Positions 16,538-25,878 of a DNA stretch of 60,011 nucleotides are shown piece by piece. The stretch covers positions 1 through 60,011 of the forward strand of contig JAGASK010000044.1 in the NCBI GenBank assembly GCA_017621815.1, given 5' to 3'. This DNA comes from Lachnospiraceae bacterium (GTDB lineage Bacteria > Bacillota > Clostridia > Lachnospirales > Lachnospiraceae). The notes under the pieces are model-generated. The model searched no databases. It saw only the letters and a list, made by a program, of their open reading frames with translations, and was not told the origin of the DNA. The position numbers were made by a program, and so were the translations under genes. The first letter of the stretch is position 1. Every line of letters begins with the position of its first letter.

Positions 16538-17838
16538 CCTATCCACACCGCCATAGGTCCGAAACCAAAGGCTTTTACTAAAAAGATACAGAGACTTACC
16601 CTGCAAAGCCACATGGTTGCAGTAGATACCAGCATGGAAAACCTTACATCTCCTGCTGCCCTCATTCCATATGCAGGTATAAAGGAAAGCACCCAGAACA
16701 AAGGTTTAAAAATCGTAATCCATCCCACCATTCTGATACAAAGCGCCGCACTTTCCGGCTCCATGGCGCCGATTACAGTAACCGGCCTTACCAGGGCATA
16801 GACAAGCAGGCAGTTCAGAATCATACAGATTTCACTCAGCAAAGTAAGTTTTTTCACATAATATATTGCTTCTTCTTTTTCCCCCGCACCGATGCATTGT
16901 CCAACTACCGTCATCAGCCCGATTCCGATTCCAACAGCTGCCACACCGTTTAAATTTTCCATAATATTTGTCATAGCCTGAGCTGCAATCGCCACCGTTC
17001 CCATAGTGGAAACCGTAGACTGAATTGCCAGCTTGCCAAACTGAAACATACTGTTTTCCACACCGGAAGGCACCCCAATAGACAATACTTTAAAAATCAG
17101 CTGCTTATCCGGGCGAATCTTTAAATATTGGTTCACACAAATCATTTGTCCGGGCTTCCTTAAATACAGAAGCACCACCACTGCACAAAAGATTCTGGAA
17201 ATCAGAGTGGCAATTGCAACCCCTGCCACACCCAGGTGGAAAACCCAGATAAAAACCGCATTCCCGCCTATATTAATGAAATTGGAAATAACGGATATCA
17301 CCATAGGGCGTCTGGAATTTCCCTGAGCCCTGTAAATGGCTGCACCGCCATTATATAAAGCAATAAAGGGAAAAGACAATGCGGTGTAAAAAAAGTAGGT
17401 TACTGCCGCTTCCATAACATCCGTTTCCACCTTACCAAACACAAGCTTAAGAATTCCCTTGTTTCCGATTAAACAGATTATGGCAATTATTGTGGATATT
17501 GTAAAAATAACAAGCAGCACCTGCCTTGCTGAGTTGTTTGCCTGCTCTTCATTCTTTTTGCCTATATACTGGGAGCAGAGGATACATCCCCCTGCCGCCA
17601 ATGCTGCAAAAGCCTGAATAAACAATATATTAATGGAATCCACAAGGGAAACAGCCGACATGGCAGCAGGTCCTACATTGCTTACCATAATAGTATCCAC
17701 TGTTCCCATCAGAGAATTTAAAATCTGTTCTATCATAAGCGGAATCAGCAATGCCACGATTTCGGCATTGCTGAATATATGCTTATCCTTTAATTGTTTT
17801 TTATCCTGTCTGATGCGCTTTACTTTCTGCATTATCAT
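16450..17838 (-). CDS. MATE-family efflux transporter
   Basis: Cation-coupled multidrug exporter; 462 aa with about 12 transmembrane segments in two related halves (MIEQILNSLMGTVDTIMVSNVG near 35-56 and SIGVPSGVENSMFQFGKLA near 250-268). It starts 8 bp after the ABC subunit stop, behind GCGGGG, so it is the last gene of the degV-ABC-ABC operon. The substrate cannot be read from sequence. Its last ~88 bp recur as a fragment at 10380-10480, beyond the van cluster. Confidence 0.92.
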   Translation of the reverse strand: MIMQKVKRIRQDKKQLKDKHIFSNAEIVALLIPLMIEQILNSLMGTVDTIMVSNVGPAAMSAVSLVDSINILFIQAFAALAAGGCILCSQYIGKKNEEQANNSARQVLLVIFTISTIIAIICLIGNKGILKLVFGKVETDVMEAAVTYFFYTALSFPFIALYNGGAAIYRAQGNSRRPMVISVISNFINIGGNAVFIWVFHLGVAGVAIATLISRIFCAVVVLLYLRKPGQMICVNQYLKIRPDKQLIFKVLSIGVPSGVENSMFQFGKLAIQSTVSTMGTVAIAAQAMTNIMENLNGVAAVGIGIGLMTVVGQCIGAGEKEEAIYYVKKLTLLSEICMILNCLLVYALVRPVTVIGAMEPESAALCIRMVGWITIFKPLFWVLSFIPAYGMRAAGDVRFSMLVSTATMWLCRVSLCIFLVKAFGFGPMAVWIGMFTDWGIRGAIFTWRFYSKRWLEHKVIS

Positions 17839-17846
17839 AAACCCCG

Positions 17847-19652
17847 CTATGCAATGGCAAACTGGCTTTGATACAGATTCGCATAAAATCCTTTTTTGGC
17901 AAGCAGCTCCTCATGGCTGCCCTGCTCGATAATATGCCCATCCTTCATTACCAGAATTACATCTGCATTCTGAATCGTAGAAAGCCTGTGTGCTACTATA
18001 AAACTGGTTCTGCCCTCCATCATGGCTGCAAATGCTTTCTGTATTTTAATTTCCGTTCTTGTATCTATGGAAGAAGTAGCTTCGTCCAAAATCAGCATAG
18101 GCGGAAGGGAAAGCATAACCCTGGTAATACATAAAAGCTGCTTCTGCCCACCTGAAAGGCTTCCTCCGTCCTCTCCGATTACAGTATCGTACCCATCAGG
18201 CAGTCTCTTGATAAAGCTGTGGGCATGGGAAGCCTTTGCCGCCGATATAATTTCCTCTTCTGTGGCATCCGGTTTTCCCACCACAATATTGTCCCTGATG
18301 GTACCTTTTTTCAGCCAGGTATCCTGCAGAACCATGCCATAAGAGGTTCGCAGGGACTTTCTTGTGATATCCTGAATATTATTATCATCTACGGAAATAC
18401 TACCGCCGTCCACATCATAAAAACGCATGAGCAGATTGATAATAGTAGTCTTACCGCAGCCTGTAGGCCCTACGATAGCAATTCTCTGCCCCGGCTTAAC
18501 ATGGAGGTTTAAACCTTCTATCAGCTTCTTGTCCGGCACATAAGAAAAGCTTACATTCTCCAGATCCACTCTGCCTTCCACGTTCTGAAGCGCTACGGCA
18601 TCAACGCCATCCGGCACCTGAGGCTCTTCCTCAATCAATTCAAAAATTCTTGCCGCACAGGCAAGGGCATTCTGAAGTTCCGTAATAACGCCCGAAATTT
18701 CATTGAAGGGTTTGGTATACTGATTGGCATAAGAAAGGAAGCAGGTCAGCTGTCCTACCGTAAGCCCTCCCCTTAAAACTGCCAATGCCCCTGTCAGTCC
18801 CACGCCGGTATAAACAAGGCTGTTTACAAAACGAGTACAGGGATTCGTCAGGGAAGAAAAGAAAATCGCGCGCAAAGAGCATTTTTCCAACCTGGCATTA
18901 ATTTCATCAAATTTCTCCAGGGTTTCAACCTCTCTGTTAAAGGCCTGTACTACCTTTTGATTTCCTATCATCTCATTAATTAAAGCCGTCTGCTCTCCTC
19001 TTGTCTCCGACTGCAGCTTAAACATACTGAAGGTTTTCTTTGCAATAAAGCTGGCAACAAATAAAGATACAGGAGTAATTACCACAACCACCACGGTAAT
19101 TCCCACATTTACGGAAAGCATAAAGCCAAGGGTCCCCAAAATGGTAATTACACCGGTAAACAACTGGGTAAAGCCTATTAAAAGACCATCCGCAAACTGG
19201 TCTACATCCGCTACCACGCGGCTTACAATATCACCGTGTGAATGAGCATCCAGATATTTTAAAGGCAGCTCTTCAAGTCTTCTGAAGGCTTTCTTTCTGA
19301 TATCCTGAATAATACTGTATACAATTTTATTATTGCAGATATTCATAATCCACTGAGTCAGCGCCGTTAAAAGAATTACCACCGCCATTTTTATTAATAC
19401 ATCGAAAATTCCCGCCCAGATTCTTACAGAATCCATGTCTATCTTACCCGACCCGCCTGTTTCTGAAGGTGCAAAGAAAAGGGTAAGCATATCCACCGCA
19501 TTTCCTGTTAAAATGGGAAGATATAAAGTAAGCGCTACCGAAACAGCCGCCATGACGACAGTAAGTATCAGTAAAAAGCTGTAAGGCTTAATATATTTTA
19601 AAACCTTCATAAGGGTTTCTTTTTGTTTTATGCTCTTTTTATCGCCCTTCAT
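17847..19652 (-). CDS. ABC exporter half-transporter (complete-site subunit)
   Basis: 601 aa: transmembrane domain (about 25-335) and nucleotide-binding domain with GPTGCGKT, signature LSGGQKQ, Walker B MLILDEATSSID and H-loop VAHRLSTI. All catalytic residues are present, complementing the degenerate partner upstream. Its ATG overlaps the partner's stop (ATGA). It belongs to the degV-ABC-ABC-MATE operon, which groups two independent export systems. Substrate unknown. Confidence 0.93.
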   Translation of the reverse strand: MKGDKKSIKQKETLMKVLKYIKPYSFLLILTVVMAAVSVALTLYLPILTGNAVDMLTLFFAPSETGGSGKIDMDSVRIWAGIFDVLIKMAVVILLTALTQWIMNICNNKIVYSIIQDIRKKAFRRLEELPLKYLDAHSHGDIVSRVVADVDQFADGLLIGFTQLFTGVITILGTLGFMLSVNVGITVVVVVITPVSLFVASFIAKKTFSMFKLQSETRGEQTALINEMIGNQKVVQAFNREVETLEKFDEINARLEKCSLRAIFFSSLTNPCTRFVNSLVYTGVGLTGALAVLRGGLTVGQLTCFLSYANQYTKPFNEISGVITELQNALACAARIFELIEEEPQVPDGVDAVALQNVEGRVDLENVSFSYVPDKKLIEGLNLHVKPGQRIAIVGPTGCGKTTIINLLMRFYDVDGGSISVDDNNIQDITRKSLRTSYGMVLQDTWLKKGTIRDNIVVGKPDATEEEIISAAKASHAHSFIKRLPDGYDTVIGEDGGSLSGGQKQLLCITRVMLSLPPMLILDEATSSIDTRTEIKIQKAFAAMMEGRTSFIVAHRLSTIQNADVILVMKDGHIIEQGSHEELLAKKGFYANLYQSQFAIA

Positions 19653-21427
19653 GCGTTTATATCCTCCTTTTTCCCGCTTTCGCCAGTGCGCTCAAACTGG
19701 CTGTAATAAATTTCCTGATATACCTGACAATCCTTCAGCAGTTCATCATGTGTTCCCATTCCTGCCACATTACCGTCATCCAGAACAATAATGGTGTCCG
19801 CATGCATCAGGGAGGATGCCCTCTGGGAAACAATAAAGACCGTTGTTTCTCCCGGCATTTGCTTAAGCGATTTTCTGAGGGCTGCATCCGTAGCATAATC
19901 AAGAGCCGAAGCGCTGTCATCCAAAATCAGAATTTCCGGTTTTTTCACAAGGGCTCTGGCAATGGAAAGCCTTTGCTTCTGTCCTCCGGAAAGGTTACGT
20001 CCTTCCTGTTCAATCATTTCATCCAGACGTTTCTTTTTCTGAAGAACAAATTCCTCCGCCTGCGCAGTCCTTAAAGCTTCCCACAACTCTTCCTCAGACG
20101 CATTCTCATTTCCCCAAAGCAGATTTTCCCTGATAGTCCCCTTAAACAATACCGCTTTCTGCATAACAACGCCGATTTTATCCCGAAGCTGCGTAAGGTC
20201 ATATTCTCTTACATCCTTACCGTCTACCTTTACACTGCCCTTCTCCACATCATAAAACCGGGGAATCAGATTAACCAGGGAAGATTTGCCGGAGCCGGTA
20301 CCTCCGATAACGCCAATGGTATCGCCCTGCTTTGCTTTAAAATGGATATCCGTAAGGGCTTCCTCTCCCCCTTTATAATAACGCAGGCTTACATGATCAA
20401 ATTCAACTGTTCCCGTTTCACCGGAATTATTCTTCTCATTTACTGCGCCGGCTTGCTGCTCCATTCCTGCAGGAATTTCAAATATGCCCTGAATCCTGTT
20501 ACCGCAGGCTACTGCCTTGGTAACCGTAATAATCAGATTGGCAAGCTTTACCAGTTCAACCAGAATCTGAGACATATAATTCACCAGAGCCACTACCTGT
20601 CCCTGTGTCAAAATGCCGGCTTCCACACGGACACCTCCCACATAAATAAGGGCAATCAGCCCTGCATTTACCACAATATAAGTAAGAGGGTTCATCAGTG
20701 CGGAAATTCTTGCCGCAACCATCTGCATATGCCGTAAATTATCAGTTTCTTCATCAAATTTCCGAATTTCAGTTTCTTCTTCTCCAAAAGCACGGATTAC
20801 CCTTACACCGGTCAGATTTTCTCTGGTAATGCCAAGCACCCTGTCAAGGGCTCCCTGCACCTTTTTAAACAGAGGAATGCTGATTAACATAATGCCGAAT
20901 ACTATCACCGACAAAACAGGAATAACCACTACAAACACAAGGGCTCCCTTTACATCCACCGTAAATGCCATGATCATGGCTCCGAATACAATAAAAGGAG
21001 AACGCAAAAACAGACGCAGCACCAGATTAACACCTGACTGCACCTGATTAATATCACTGGTCATTCTTGTAATTAATGTGGAAGTACCTTCCTTATCCAT
21101 CTGGGAAAAGGACAGCTTCTCTATGTGCTCAAACAACCCATGCCGCAGTTTGGTGGCAAAACCTACCGCCGCCTTAGCCGCAAAGAACTGTGCCGTTACC
21201 GAGCAGGTCAGCCCGATTAATCCCAGAGCTGCCATAATTAAACACATTTTTACAATATAGCCCTTATCGCCATCAGCAATTCCCACGTCAATCATGGATG
21301 CCACAACAAGGGGCACAGTAAGCTCAAAAGAAGCCTCCAGTAATTTAAACAGAGGCCCCAATACACTTTCTTTTTTGTAGTCTTTTAAGTAAATAAGTAA
21401 TTTCTTCATTTCCTGCACCCGACTCAA
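19649..21427 (-). CDS. ABC exporter half-transporter (degenerate-site subunit)
   Basis: 592 aa, the same fold as its partner. Walker A GGTGSGKSS and signature LSGGQKQR are canonical. Walker B reads LILDDSASALD (Asp for the catalytic Glu) and the H-loop is VSQRASSL (Gln for His), so this subunit forms the non-hydrolysing site of a heterodimer. Start uncertain: TTG at 21427, 4 bp after the degV stop, or ATG at 21409, which has only a poorly spaced AGGA. Confidence 0.92.
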   Translation of the reverse strand: MSRVQEMKKLLIYLKDYKKESVLGPLFKLLEASFELTVPLVVASMIDVGIADGDKGYIVKMCLIMAALGLIGLTCSVTAQFFAAKAAVGFATKLRHGLFEHIEKLSFSQMDKEGTSTLITRMTSDINQVQSGVNLVLRLFLRSPFIVFGAMIMAFTVDVKGALVFVVVIPVLSVIVFGIMLISIPLFKKVQGALDRVLGITRENLTGVRVIRAFGEEETEIRKFDEETDNLRHMQMVAARISALMNPLTYIVVNAGLIALIYVGGVRVEAGILTQGQVVALVNYMSQILVELVKLANLIITVTKAVACGNRIQGIFEIPAGMEQQAGAVNEKNNSGETGTVEFDHVSLRYYKGGEEALTDIHFKAKQGDTIGVIGGTGSGKSSLVNLIPRFYDVEKGSVKVDGKDVREYDLTQLRDKIGVVMQKAVLFKGTIRENLLWGNENASEEELWEALRTAQAEEFVLQKKKRLDEMIEQEGRNLSGGQKQRLSIARALVKKPEILILDDSASALDYATDAALRKSLKQMPGETTVFIVSQRASSLMHADTIIVLDDGNVAGMGTHDELLKDCQVYQEIYYSQFERTGESGKKEDINA

Positions 21428-21431
21428 AATA

Positions 21432-22316
21432 TTAATTCAAGTATTCATCATATTTATCATTTGTTTCATTCAAAAAGGTAATGCCCAGAATGCCGGGACC
21501 CGTATGGGCACCGATTGCACAGCCGATTCTTCCCTCTAATAATCCTTTAACATGATATCTTTCCTTCAGCTGCTCCTTGATATATTCAGCAGACTCCTTA
21601 TCCCTTCCGTAGACTACACCGACAACCTGATTCTCCAGATTTTTGCCTTTTTCACCCACCATATCAAGAATACGCTTCTGGGCCTTCTTCCATCCTCTGA
21701 CCTTTTCAACAGCGCTTAAGGAACCCTTCTCATCCACAATAATAATGGGCTTAATATCAAGTACTGTTCCTGCCAGGAAAGAAGTTCTGCTGAGACGTCC
21801 GCCTTTAAATAAATATTCAAGTTCCATTACCGTAACCGCATGTTCCATATGCTCACAGAAGAAATGTGCCGCCTCTATAATAAGCTCTTTCGGCGCACCG
21901 TTCCTTTGCATGCGCAAAAGCTTAGCCACTACCAGTCCATATCCTACAGATGCACATTTGGAATCAATAATAGTCAACTTAAAATCAGGATATTCTTCAA
22001 GAACCTCTTCATAGGCAAGATTAGCAGCATTAAAGGTTCCGGCAATTCCTGTGGAAAAGCAAATATAAAGCACTTCATCCCCCCGTTTGGCATAAGGCAG
22101 AAAATGCTCATGGAACATATACTGATTAATGTGATATGTTTTTATTTCCTTACCGGAAGCCTGAATTTCATAAAACTCATCAGGGAAAATAGTTTTTCCG
22201 TCAAAATAATCTGTGCCCTCGATTGTTACCGGTGTCGGCATTACATAAAGATTATACTCTTTAATAATGCTCTCCGGAATATCAGAGGCTGAATCTGTAA
22301 TAATGCAAAAAGCCAT
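21432..22316 (-). CDS. DegV-family fatty-acid-binding protein
   Basis: 294 aa. DegV/FakB proteins hold a fatty acid for phosphorylation by the FakA kinase. Visible blocks are TDSASDIP (7-14), the STGIAGTFNAA fatty-acid carboxylate site, FKGGRLSR, and the C-terminal GCAIGAHTGPG. It is the first gene of the exporter operon; no fakA gene is in view. Start ATG 22316 behind GAAGGAGAATAA. Confidence 0.92.
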   Translation of the reverse strand: MAFCIITDSASDIPESIIKEYNLYVMPTPVTIEGTDYFDGKTIFPDEFYEIQASGKEIKTYHINQYMFHEHFLPYAKRGDEVLYICFSTGIAGTFNAANLAYEEVLEEYPDFKLTIIDSKCASVGYGLVVAKLLRMQRNGAPKELIIEAAHFFCEHMEHAVTVMELEYLFKGGRLSRTSFLAGTVLDIKPIIIVDEKGSLSAVEKVRGWKKAQKRILDMVGEKGKNLENQVVGVVYGRDKESAEYIKEQLKERYHVKGLLEGRIGCAIGAHTGPGILGITFLNETNDKYDEYLN

Positions 22317-22479
22317 ATTTATTCTCCTTCAATTGAATATTCAAAAACAAAAATCCACTTATACTATACTACATTTACCGGAATTATGCATCTTAAAAAT
22401 TTCTGATGTTTTCCATGCATAAAACGACACAAAAACGAATTTTTTTTCATAAAATAAAGAAAAACATCAGGAACCTGAC

Positions 22480-22977
22480 ATGCACGAACTTCAAATTACA
22501 CCCAGAATTTCTTTTAACCAGCTTCTTACTTATGAGCGCCCGCAGGCCGCTGCCTGGATTACCGGAAATTCCTCCCATCCCTCTTTAAGCGGGCTTGTAA
22601 AATTCTATCAGACTAATTACGGAGGCGTACTGGTGGAGGCGGAAATTTTCGGTCTTCCCAACATAGCTACGGAAGGCTCTTCCGATTTTTATGCCATGCA
22701 CATTCACGAATTCGGCAACTGCAGCAACAATTTTGACCAGACAGGAATGCATTATAACCCCACCATGCAGGAACATCCCAATCATGCAGGGGATATGCCT
22801 CCTCTTCTGGGCAATCAGGGATATGCCTTCAGTGTTTTTTATGATAAACGCTTCACCATACAGGATATTATAGGAAAATCCGTTATCATTCATTCCGGCC
22901 ATGATGACTTTACAACCCAGCCCTCCGGAAACTCCGGTGAAAAAATCGGCTGCGGAGAAATCAGGCGCGCCATATAA
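22480..22977 (+). CDS. Cu/Zn superoxide dismutase-like (SodC superfamily) protein, cytosolic
   Basis: 165 aa. All metal ligands of the family are seen: His74 and His76 (HIHEFG), bridging His91 (GMHYNP), His99, His102 and Asp105 (EHPNHAGD), and His138 (VIIHSGHDD). The disulphide cysteines are Cys81 and Cys158. The active-site Arg of classical enzymes is Lys155 here (SGEKIGCGE). There is no signal peptide, unlike most bacterial SodC. Superoxide dismutation is therefore likely but not certain. CAGGA lies 7 bp before the ATG. Monocistronic. Confidence 0.85.
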   Translation: MHELQITPRISFNQLLTYERPQAAAWITGNSSHPSLSGLVKFYQTNYGGVLVEAEIFGLPNIATEGSSDFYAMHIHEFGNCSNNFDQTGMHYNPTMQEHPNHAGDMPPLLGNQGYAFSVFYDKRFTIQDIIGKSVIIHSGHDDFTTQPSGNSGEKIGCGEIRRAI

Positions 22978-23018
22978 ACTATTTTGCACTGCGGACTTTC
23001 TATTGTCATGAACAAAGC

Positions 23019-23062
23019 GCAGGCTTAATCCATTTTTCAATGTACTAAACCTGCGCATTTTC
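23019..23062 (+). terminator. Weak terminator after the SodC-like gene
   Basis: GCGCAGG and CCTGCGC (7-bp stem, long loop) are followed by ATTTTC. It lies in the gap before the convergent carbonic anhydrase gene. Confidence 0.45.
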
Positions 23063-23086
23063 ATCCCGGAAAAAATACACCGAACC

Positions 23087-23557
23087 TCATACTCCGAACT
23101 CTTTTTCCGCATAATGCAGCGCATTTTTTGTTATACTTTCCTTTTCTTCTTCTGTCAGCTGCCGGATTATCTTTCCCGGACTTCCTATAACCATACTTCC
23201 TTCGGGTATTACTTTATTCTGTGTTATCAGCGCTCCCGCACCTATAATGCAGTTATCTTCAATCACGGCTCCGTTTAAAACAATGGCACCCATTCCAATC
23301 AGACAATTATTTCCAATGCTGCAGCCATGCACAATCGCACCATGTCCGATAGTTACATAATCGCCTATCTTCACCTCATGCCCCTCATCCAGATGTACCG
23401 TGCAGTTATCCTGAATATTACTGTATTTTCCTATGGAGATACTTCCGTCATCCCCGCGGACTACCGCATGATACCAGATACTGCTTTTTTCTCCCATGGA
23501 GACATCGCCATATACAACTGCGCCCTGCGCAATCCTGGCTGTTTCGTCTATTTTCAT
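23087..23557 (-). CDS. Gamma-carbonic anhydrase-like hexapeptide-repeat protein
   Basis: 156 aa left-handed beta-helix with repeated I-G-x-x hexapeptides. Metal-binding His are in TVHLDEG and in IGHGAIVHG, as in YrdA/PaaY/gamma-CA proteins; residues IGSPGK near the end are typical. Carbonic anhydrase activity varies in this family. Third gene of an operon with the XRE-methyltransferase and thioesterase genes, 12 bp after the latter. Confidence 0.9.
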   Translation of the reverse strand: MKIDETARIAQGAVVYGDVSMGEKSSIWYHAVVRGDDGSISIGKYSNIQDNCTVHLDEGHEVKIGDYVTIGHGAIVHGCSIGNNCLIGMGAIVLNGAVIEDNCIIGAGALITQNKVIPEGSMVIGSPGKIIRQLTEEEKESITKNALHYAEKEFGV

Positions 23558-23569
23558 CCATACTCCTTC

Positions 23570-24004
23570 TTAAGCTTCCTGCACCAGGCTGTGCTCCGTT
23601 ACAAAAAATGTAAATTCACCGCTGTCTAAAATATTCTCTTTATCATCCTTCAATTTCACATCAAATACTGCCAGATGTTTTCCCATGCGGAGCTTGGTTG
23701 CCTCACAGTAAACATATTCTGTTCTGTCTGCCGGCAAAAGAAAGTTCATGTTTCCCGATACGGTCGTAACATAATGCCCGCCCATACATGCCGCCATACC
23801 TGCCACAATATCGGCAAGAGAATACAAACTGCCGCCATGAAGCATTCCATAGGGGTTTGTCAATTCTTTTTTATACTTCATGCGTGCAAGGCTGTAACCC
23901 TCTTTAAGCTTAAGCAGCTCTATCCCCAGAAACTGCATATAGGAATTCTCCTTTAGCATCTTTCTCATAACCCGCTCCCGCTGAAGAAAAATATCTTCTT
24001 CCAT
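23570..24004 (-). CDS. PaaI-family hotdog thioesterase
   Basis: 144 aa hotdog fold with the conserved block NPYGMLHGGSLYSLADIVAG, which carries the HGG active-site motif. Hydrolyses acyl- or aryl-CoA thioesters; substrate unknown. Five bp after the XRE-methyltransferase gene, so translationally linked to it. Confidence 0.9.
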   Translation of the reverse strand: MEEDIFLQRERVMRKMLKENSYMQFLGIELLKLKEGYSLARMKYKKELTNPYGMLHGGSLYSLADIVAGMAACMGGHYVTTVSGNMNFLLPADRTEYVYCEATKLRMGKHLAVFDVKLKDDKENILDSGEFTFFVTEHSLVQEA

Positions 24005-24009
24005 TTTAT

Positions 24010-24861
24010 CTAATCCTCTTTATCATGTTCTTCTTTGCGCAAAGGCTCTTTTCTTGCTATCATAACATCCATACAATGTTTATGTAAGACTCCGCCGCTG
24101 TTGCAGTCAAAAATCTTTTCTTCCATAAATTCAAATTTCCAGTCATGATAATATCCGAATAATTCTCCTGTTTTCCAGGCATATTCTGTGTCTTCCCAAT
24201 CCGGAGGCAATGCAAGAAACGGTTTTTCCACAAATACGTTTAAAACATGAATGCCTCCCCGGGCGGTGTGCTCTTTCATATTATCAATAACATCCTGTCT
24301 TCTGACTTCAGGAAGATATTGCAATGCTCCGCTGGAATATATAATGTCAAACTCATTTTCCAGTCTGTAATCCAGCATGTCCGCTTTGAAGAAATCCACA
24401 GAAACATTGCTTATTTCTGCCAAATGCTTCCCTTTTTCTATTCCGGCTTCCGATATGTCATATGCCGAAACCAAGTAGCCGTTTTTAGCAAAAAAGACCG
24501 CTACCTGTCCTTCCCCGCAGCCTATATCAAGAAGCCTCAGCGGCCTTATGGGCGGCATCTGTCTCAAAACCTCATAACATTTATCCCATACCTGATTTCC
24601 CCAATAATATTCCTCACCAAAATATTTTTGATTATAATGGGTAGTATTCAGTTTCTTTGACTGATATCCCAGAAGAGCGTCAATATCAACCTTAAAAATA
24701 TCTGCAATAACGGGCAAAAGCTCAATATCAGGATATGCCTGCTTATTTTCCCACTTTGACACTGCCTGAAAACTGATACCCAGTTTTTCAGCCAGCTGCT
24801 CCTGAGTCATTCTGGCAGCTTTTCTTAAATTATATAAATTTTCGGCAAAATTAGTGTTCAT
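24010..24861 (-). CDS. XRE helix-turn-helix fused to SAM-dependent methyltransferase
   Basis: 283 aa. Residues 4-65 are a Cro/CI-type HTH (LRKAARMTQEQLAEKLGISF, then VSKWENKQAYPD). Residues 105-215 form a class I methyltransferase: LLDIGCGEGQ (glycine-rich SAM loop, about 112-118), AYDIS with the acidic ribose-binding residue, and IIYSSGALQYL. The start at 24885 is bypassed: AAAGGAGG fits the ATG at 24861. A sensor that reads SAM or a small substrate is possible. Target unknown. First gene of the operon. Confidence 0.88.
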   Translation of the reverse strand: MNTNFAENLYNLRKAARMTQEQLAEKLGISFQAVSKWENKQAYPDIELLPVIADIFKVDIDALLGYQSKKLNTTHYNQKYFGEEYYWGNQVWDKCYEVLRQMPPIRPLRLLDIGCGEGQVAVFFAKNGYLVSAYDISEAGIEKGKHLAEISNVSVDFFKADMLDYRLENEFDIIYSSGALQYLPEVRRQDVIDNMKEHTARGGIHVLNVFVEKPFLALPPDWEDTEYAWKTGELFGYYHDWKFEFMEEKIFDCNSGGVLHKHCMDVMIARKEPLRKEEHDKED

Positions 24862-24971
24862 TTCTTTATCCTCCTTTTGCCTCAAGTATATACTCTGTCT
24901 TGCGGATTTTTAATAACTGCAATGTTGAGTTATGGCACTTATTCTACCTTTAGTTGAAATTTCTGCCTTCA

Positions 24972-25835
24972 TCAAACTTCAACCATCTCATATTCCCTGC
25001 TGCCATAGCCAAGAGCTGCTGCCGCTTCAATAGTATGCACACCGTTTCTTGATTCGATTCTCTCAAGCAGGTGGTCTCTGCCCGGGTCATCCGATGCATA
25101 CACCAGGTCAAGACATGCCTGATCAATAGCAACCGGATCAAGGGAAACAAGAATTCCAATGTCCTTCATACAGGGGTCTTCGGCAACCGCGCAGCAGTCA
25201 CAGTCAACCGACATATTTTTCATTACATTCACATAAACCAGATTTCCTTTAAAATACTCTATCACAGACATTGCCGCATCCGCCATGGATTCCAGGAAGG
25301 AATCGTGGTCTGCTGTCCATATTTTTTCAGGCTCTCCCGCTCCGTGAATATAAGCTTTTCCAAAAGAAGAAGCAACACCGATGGACAACTGCTTAATGGC
25401 TCCGCCATAACCTCCCATGGGATGACCCTTAAAGTGGGAAAGCACCAGCATGGAATCATAATTTACAATATCCTTACCCACATAATTTTTCTGGATTCTT
25501 TTTCCCTTCGGAACAGAAAGCTCTAAGTCCGGTCCTTCCCCATCCAGCAAATCCACAGTAAAATATTTGCTCCATCCATGCTTCTCCAATGTCTTTAAAT
25601 GCTTTTCCGTTGTATTGCGTGAACCCTCATAAGCGGTATTGCACTCCACAACAGTACCCTTCACATATTCAATCACAGGCTTCCAGAAATCCGGCTTTAA
25701 AAAGTTCTGGTTGCCTTCTTCCCCGGAATGCAGCTTAACGGCAACCTTTCCCTGCAATTCTTTTCCCGCAAGCTTATACATTTCCACCACTTTCTCAGGT
25801 GTTATTTCTTTTGAAAAAAATACTTTTTCTGCCAT
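24972..25835 (-). CDS. DUF362-domain protein
   Basis: 287 aa. The DUF362 pattern is clear: VAVKLHSGEEGN, then VVECNTAYEGSR, then SHFKGHPMGGYGGAIKQLSIG, with paired cysteines in CDCCAVAEDPCMKDIGILVSLDPVAIDQA. Members are often linked to Fe-S ferredoxin domains; none is fused here. Function unknown. Probably its own transcript. Confidence 0.85.
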   Translation of the reverse strand: MAEKVFFSKEITPEKVVEMYKLAGKELQGKVAVKLHSGEEGNQNFLKPDFWKPVIEYVKGTVVECNTAYEGSRNTTEKHLKTLEKHGWSKYFTVDLLDGEGPDLELSVPKGKRIQKNYVGKDIVNYDSMLVLSHFKGHPMGGYGGAIKQLSIGVASSFGKAYIHGAGEPEKIWTADHDSFLESMADAAMSVIEYFKGNLVYVNVMKNMSVDCDCCAVAEDPCMKDIGILVSLDPVAIDQACLDLVYASDDPGRDHLLERIESRNGVHTIEAAAALGYGSREYEMVEV

Positions 25836-25878
25836 TTTCTTTCTCCTTCCTTACTAACTATGCTTATCTTTTCTGCTT

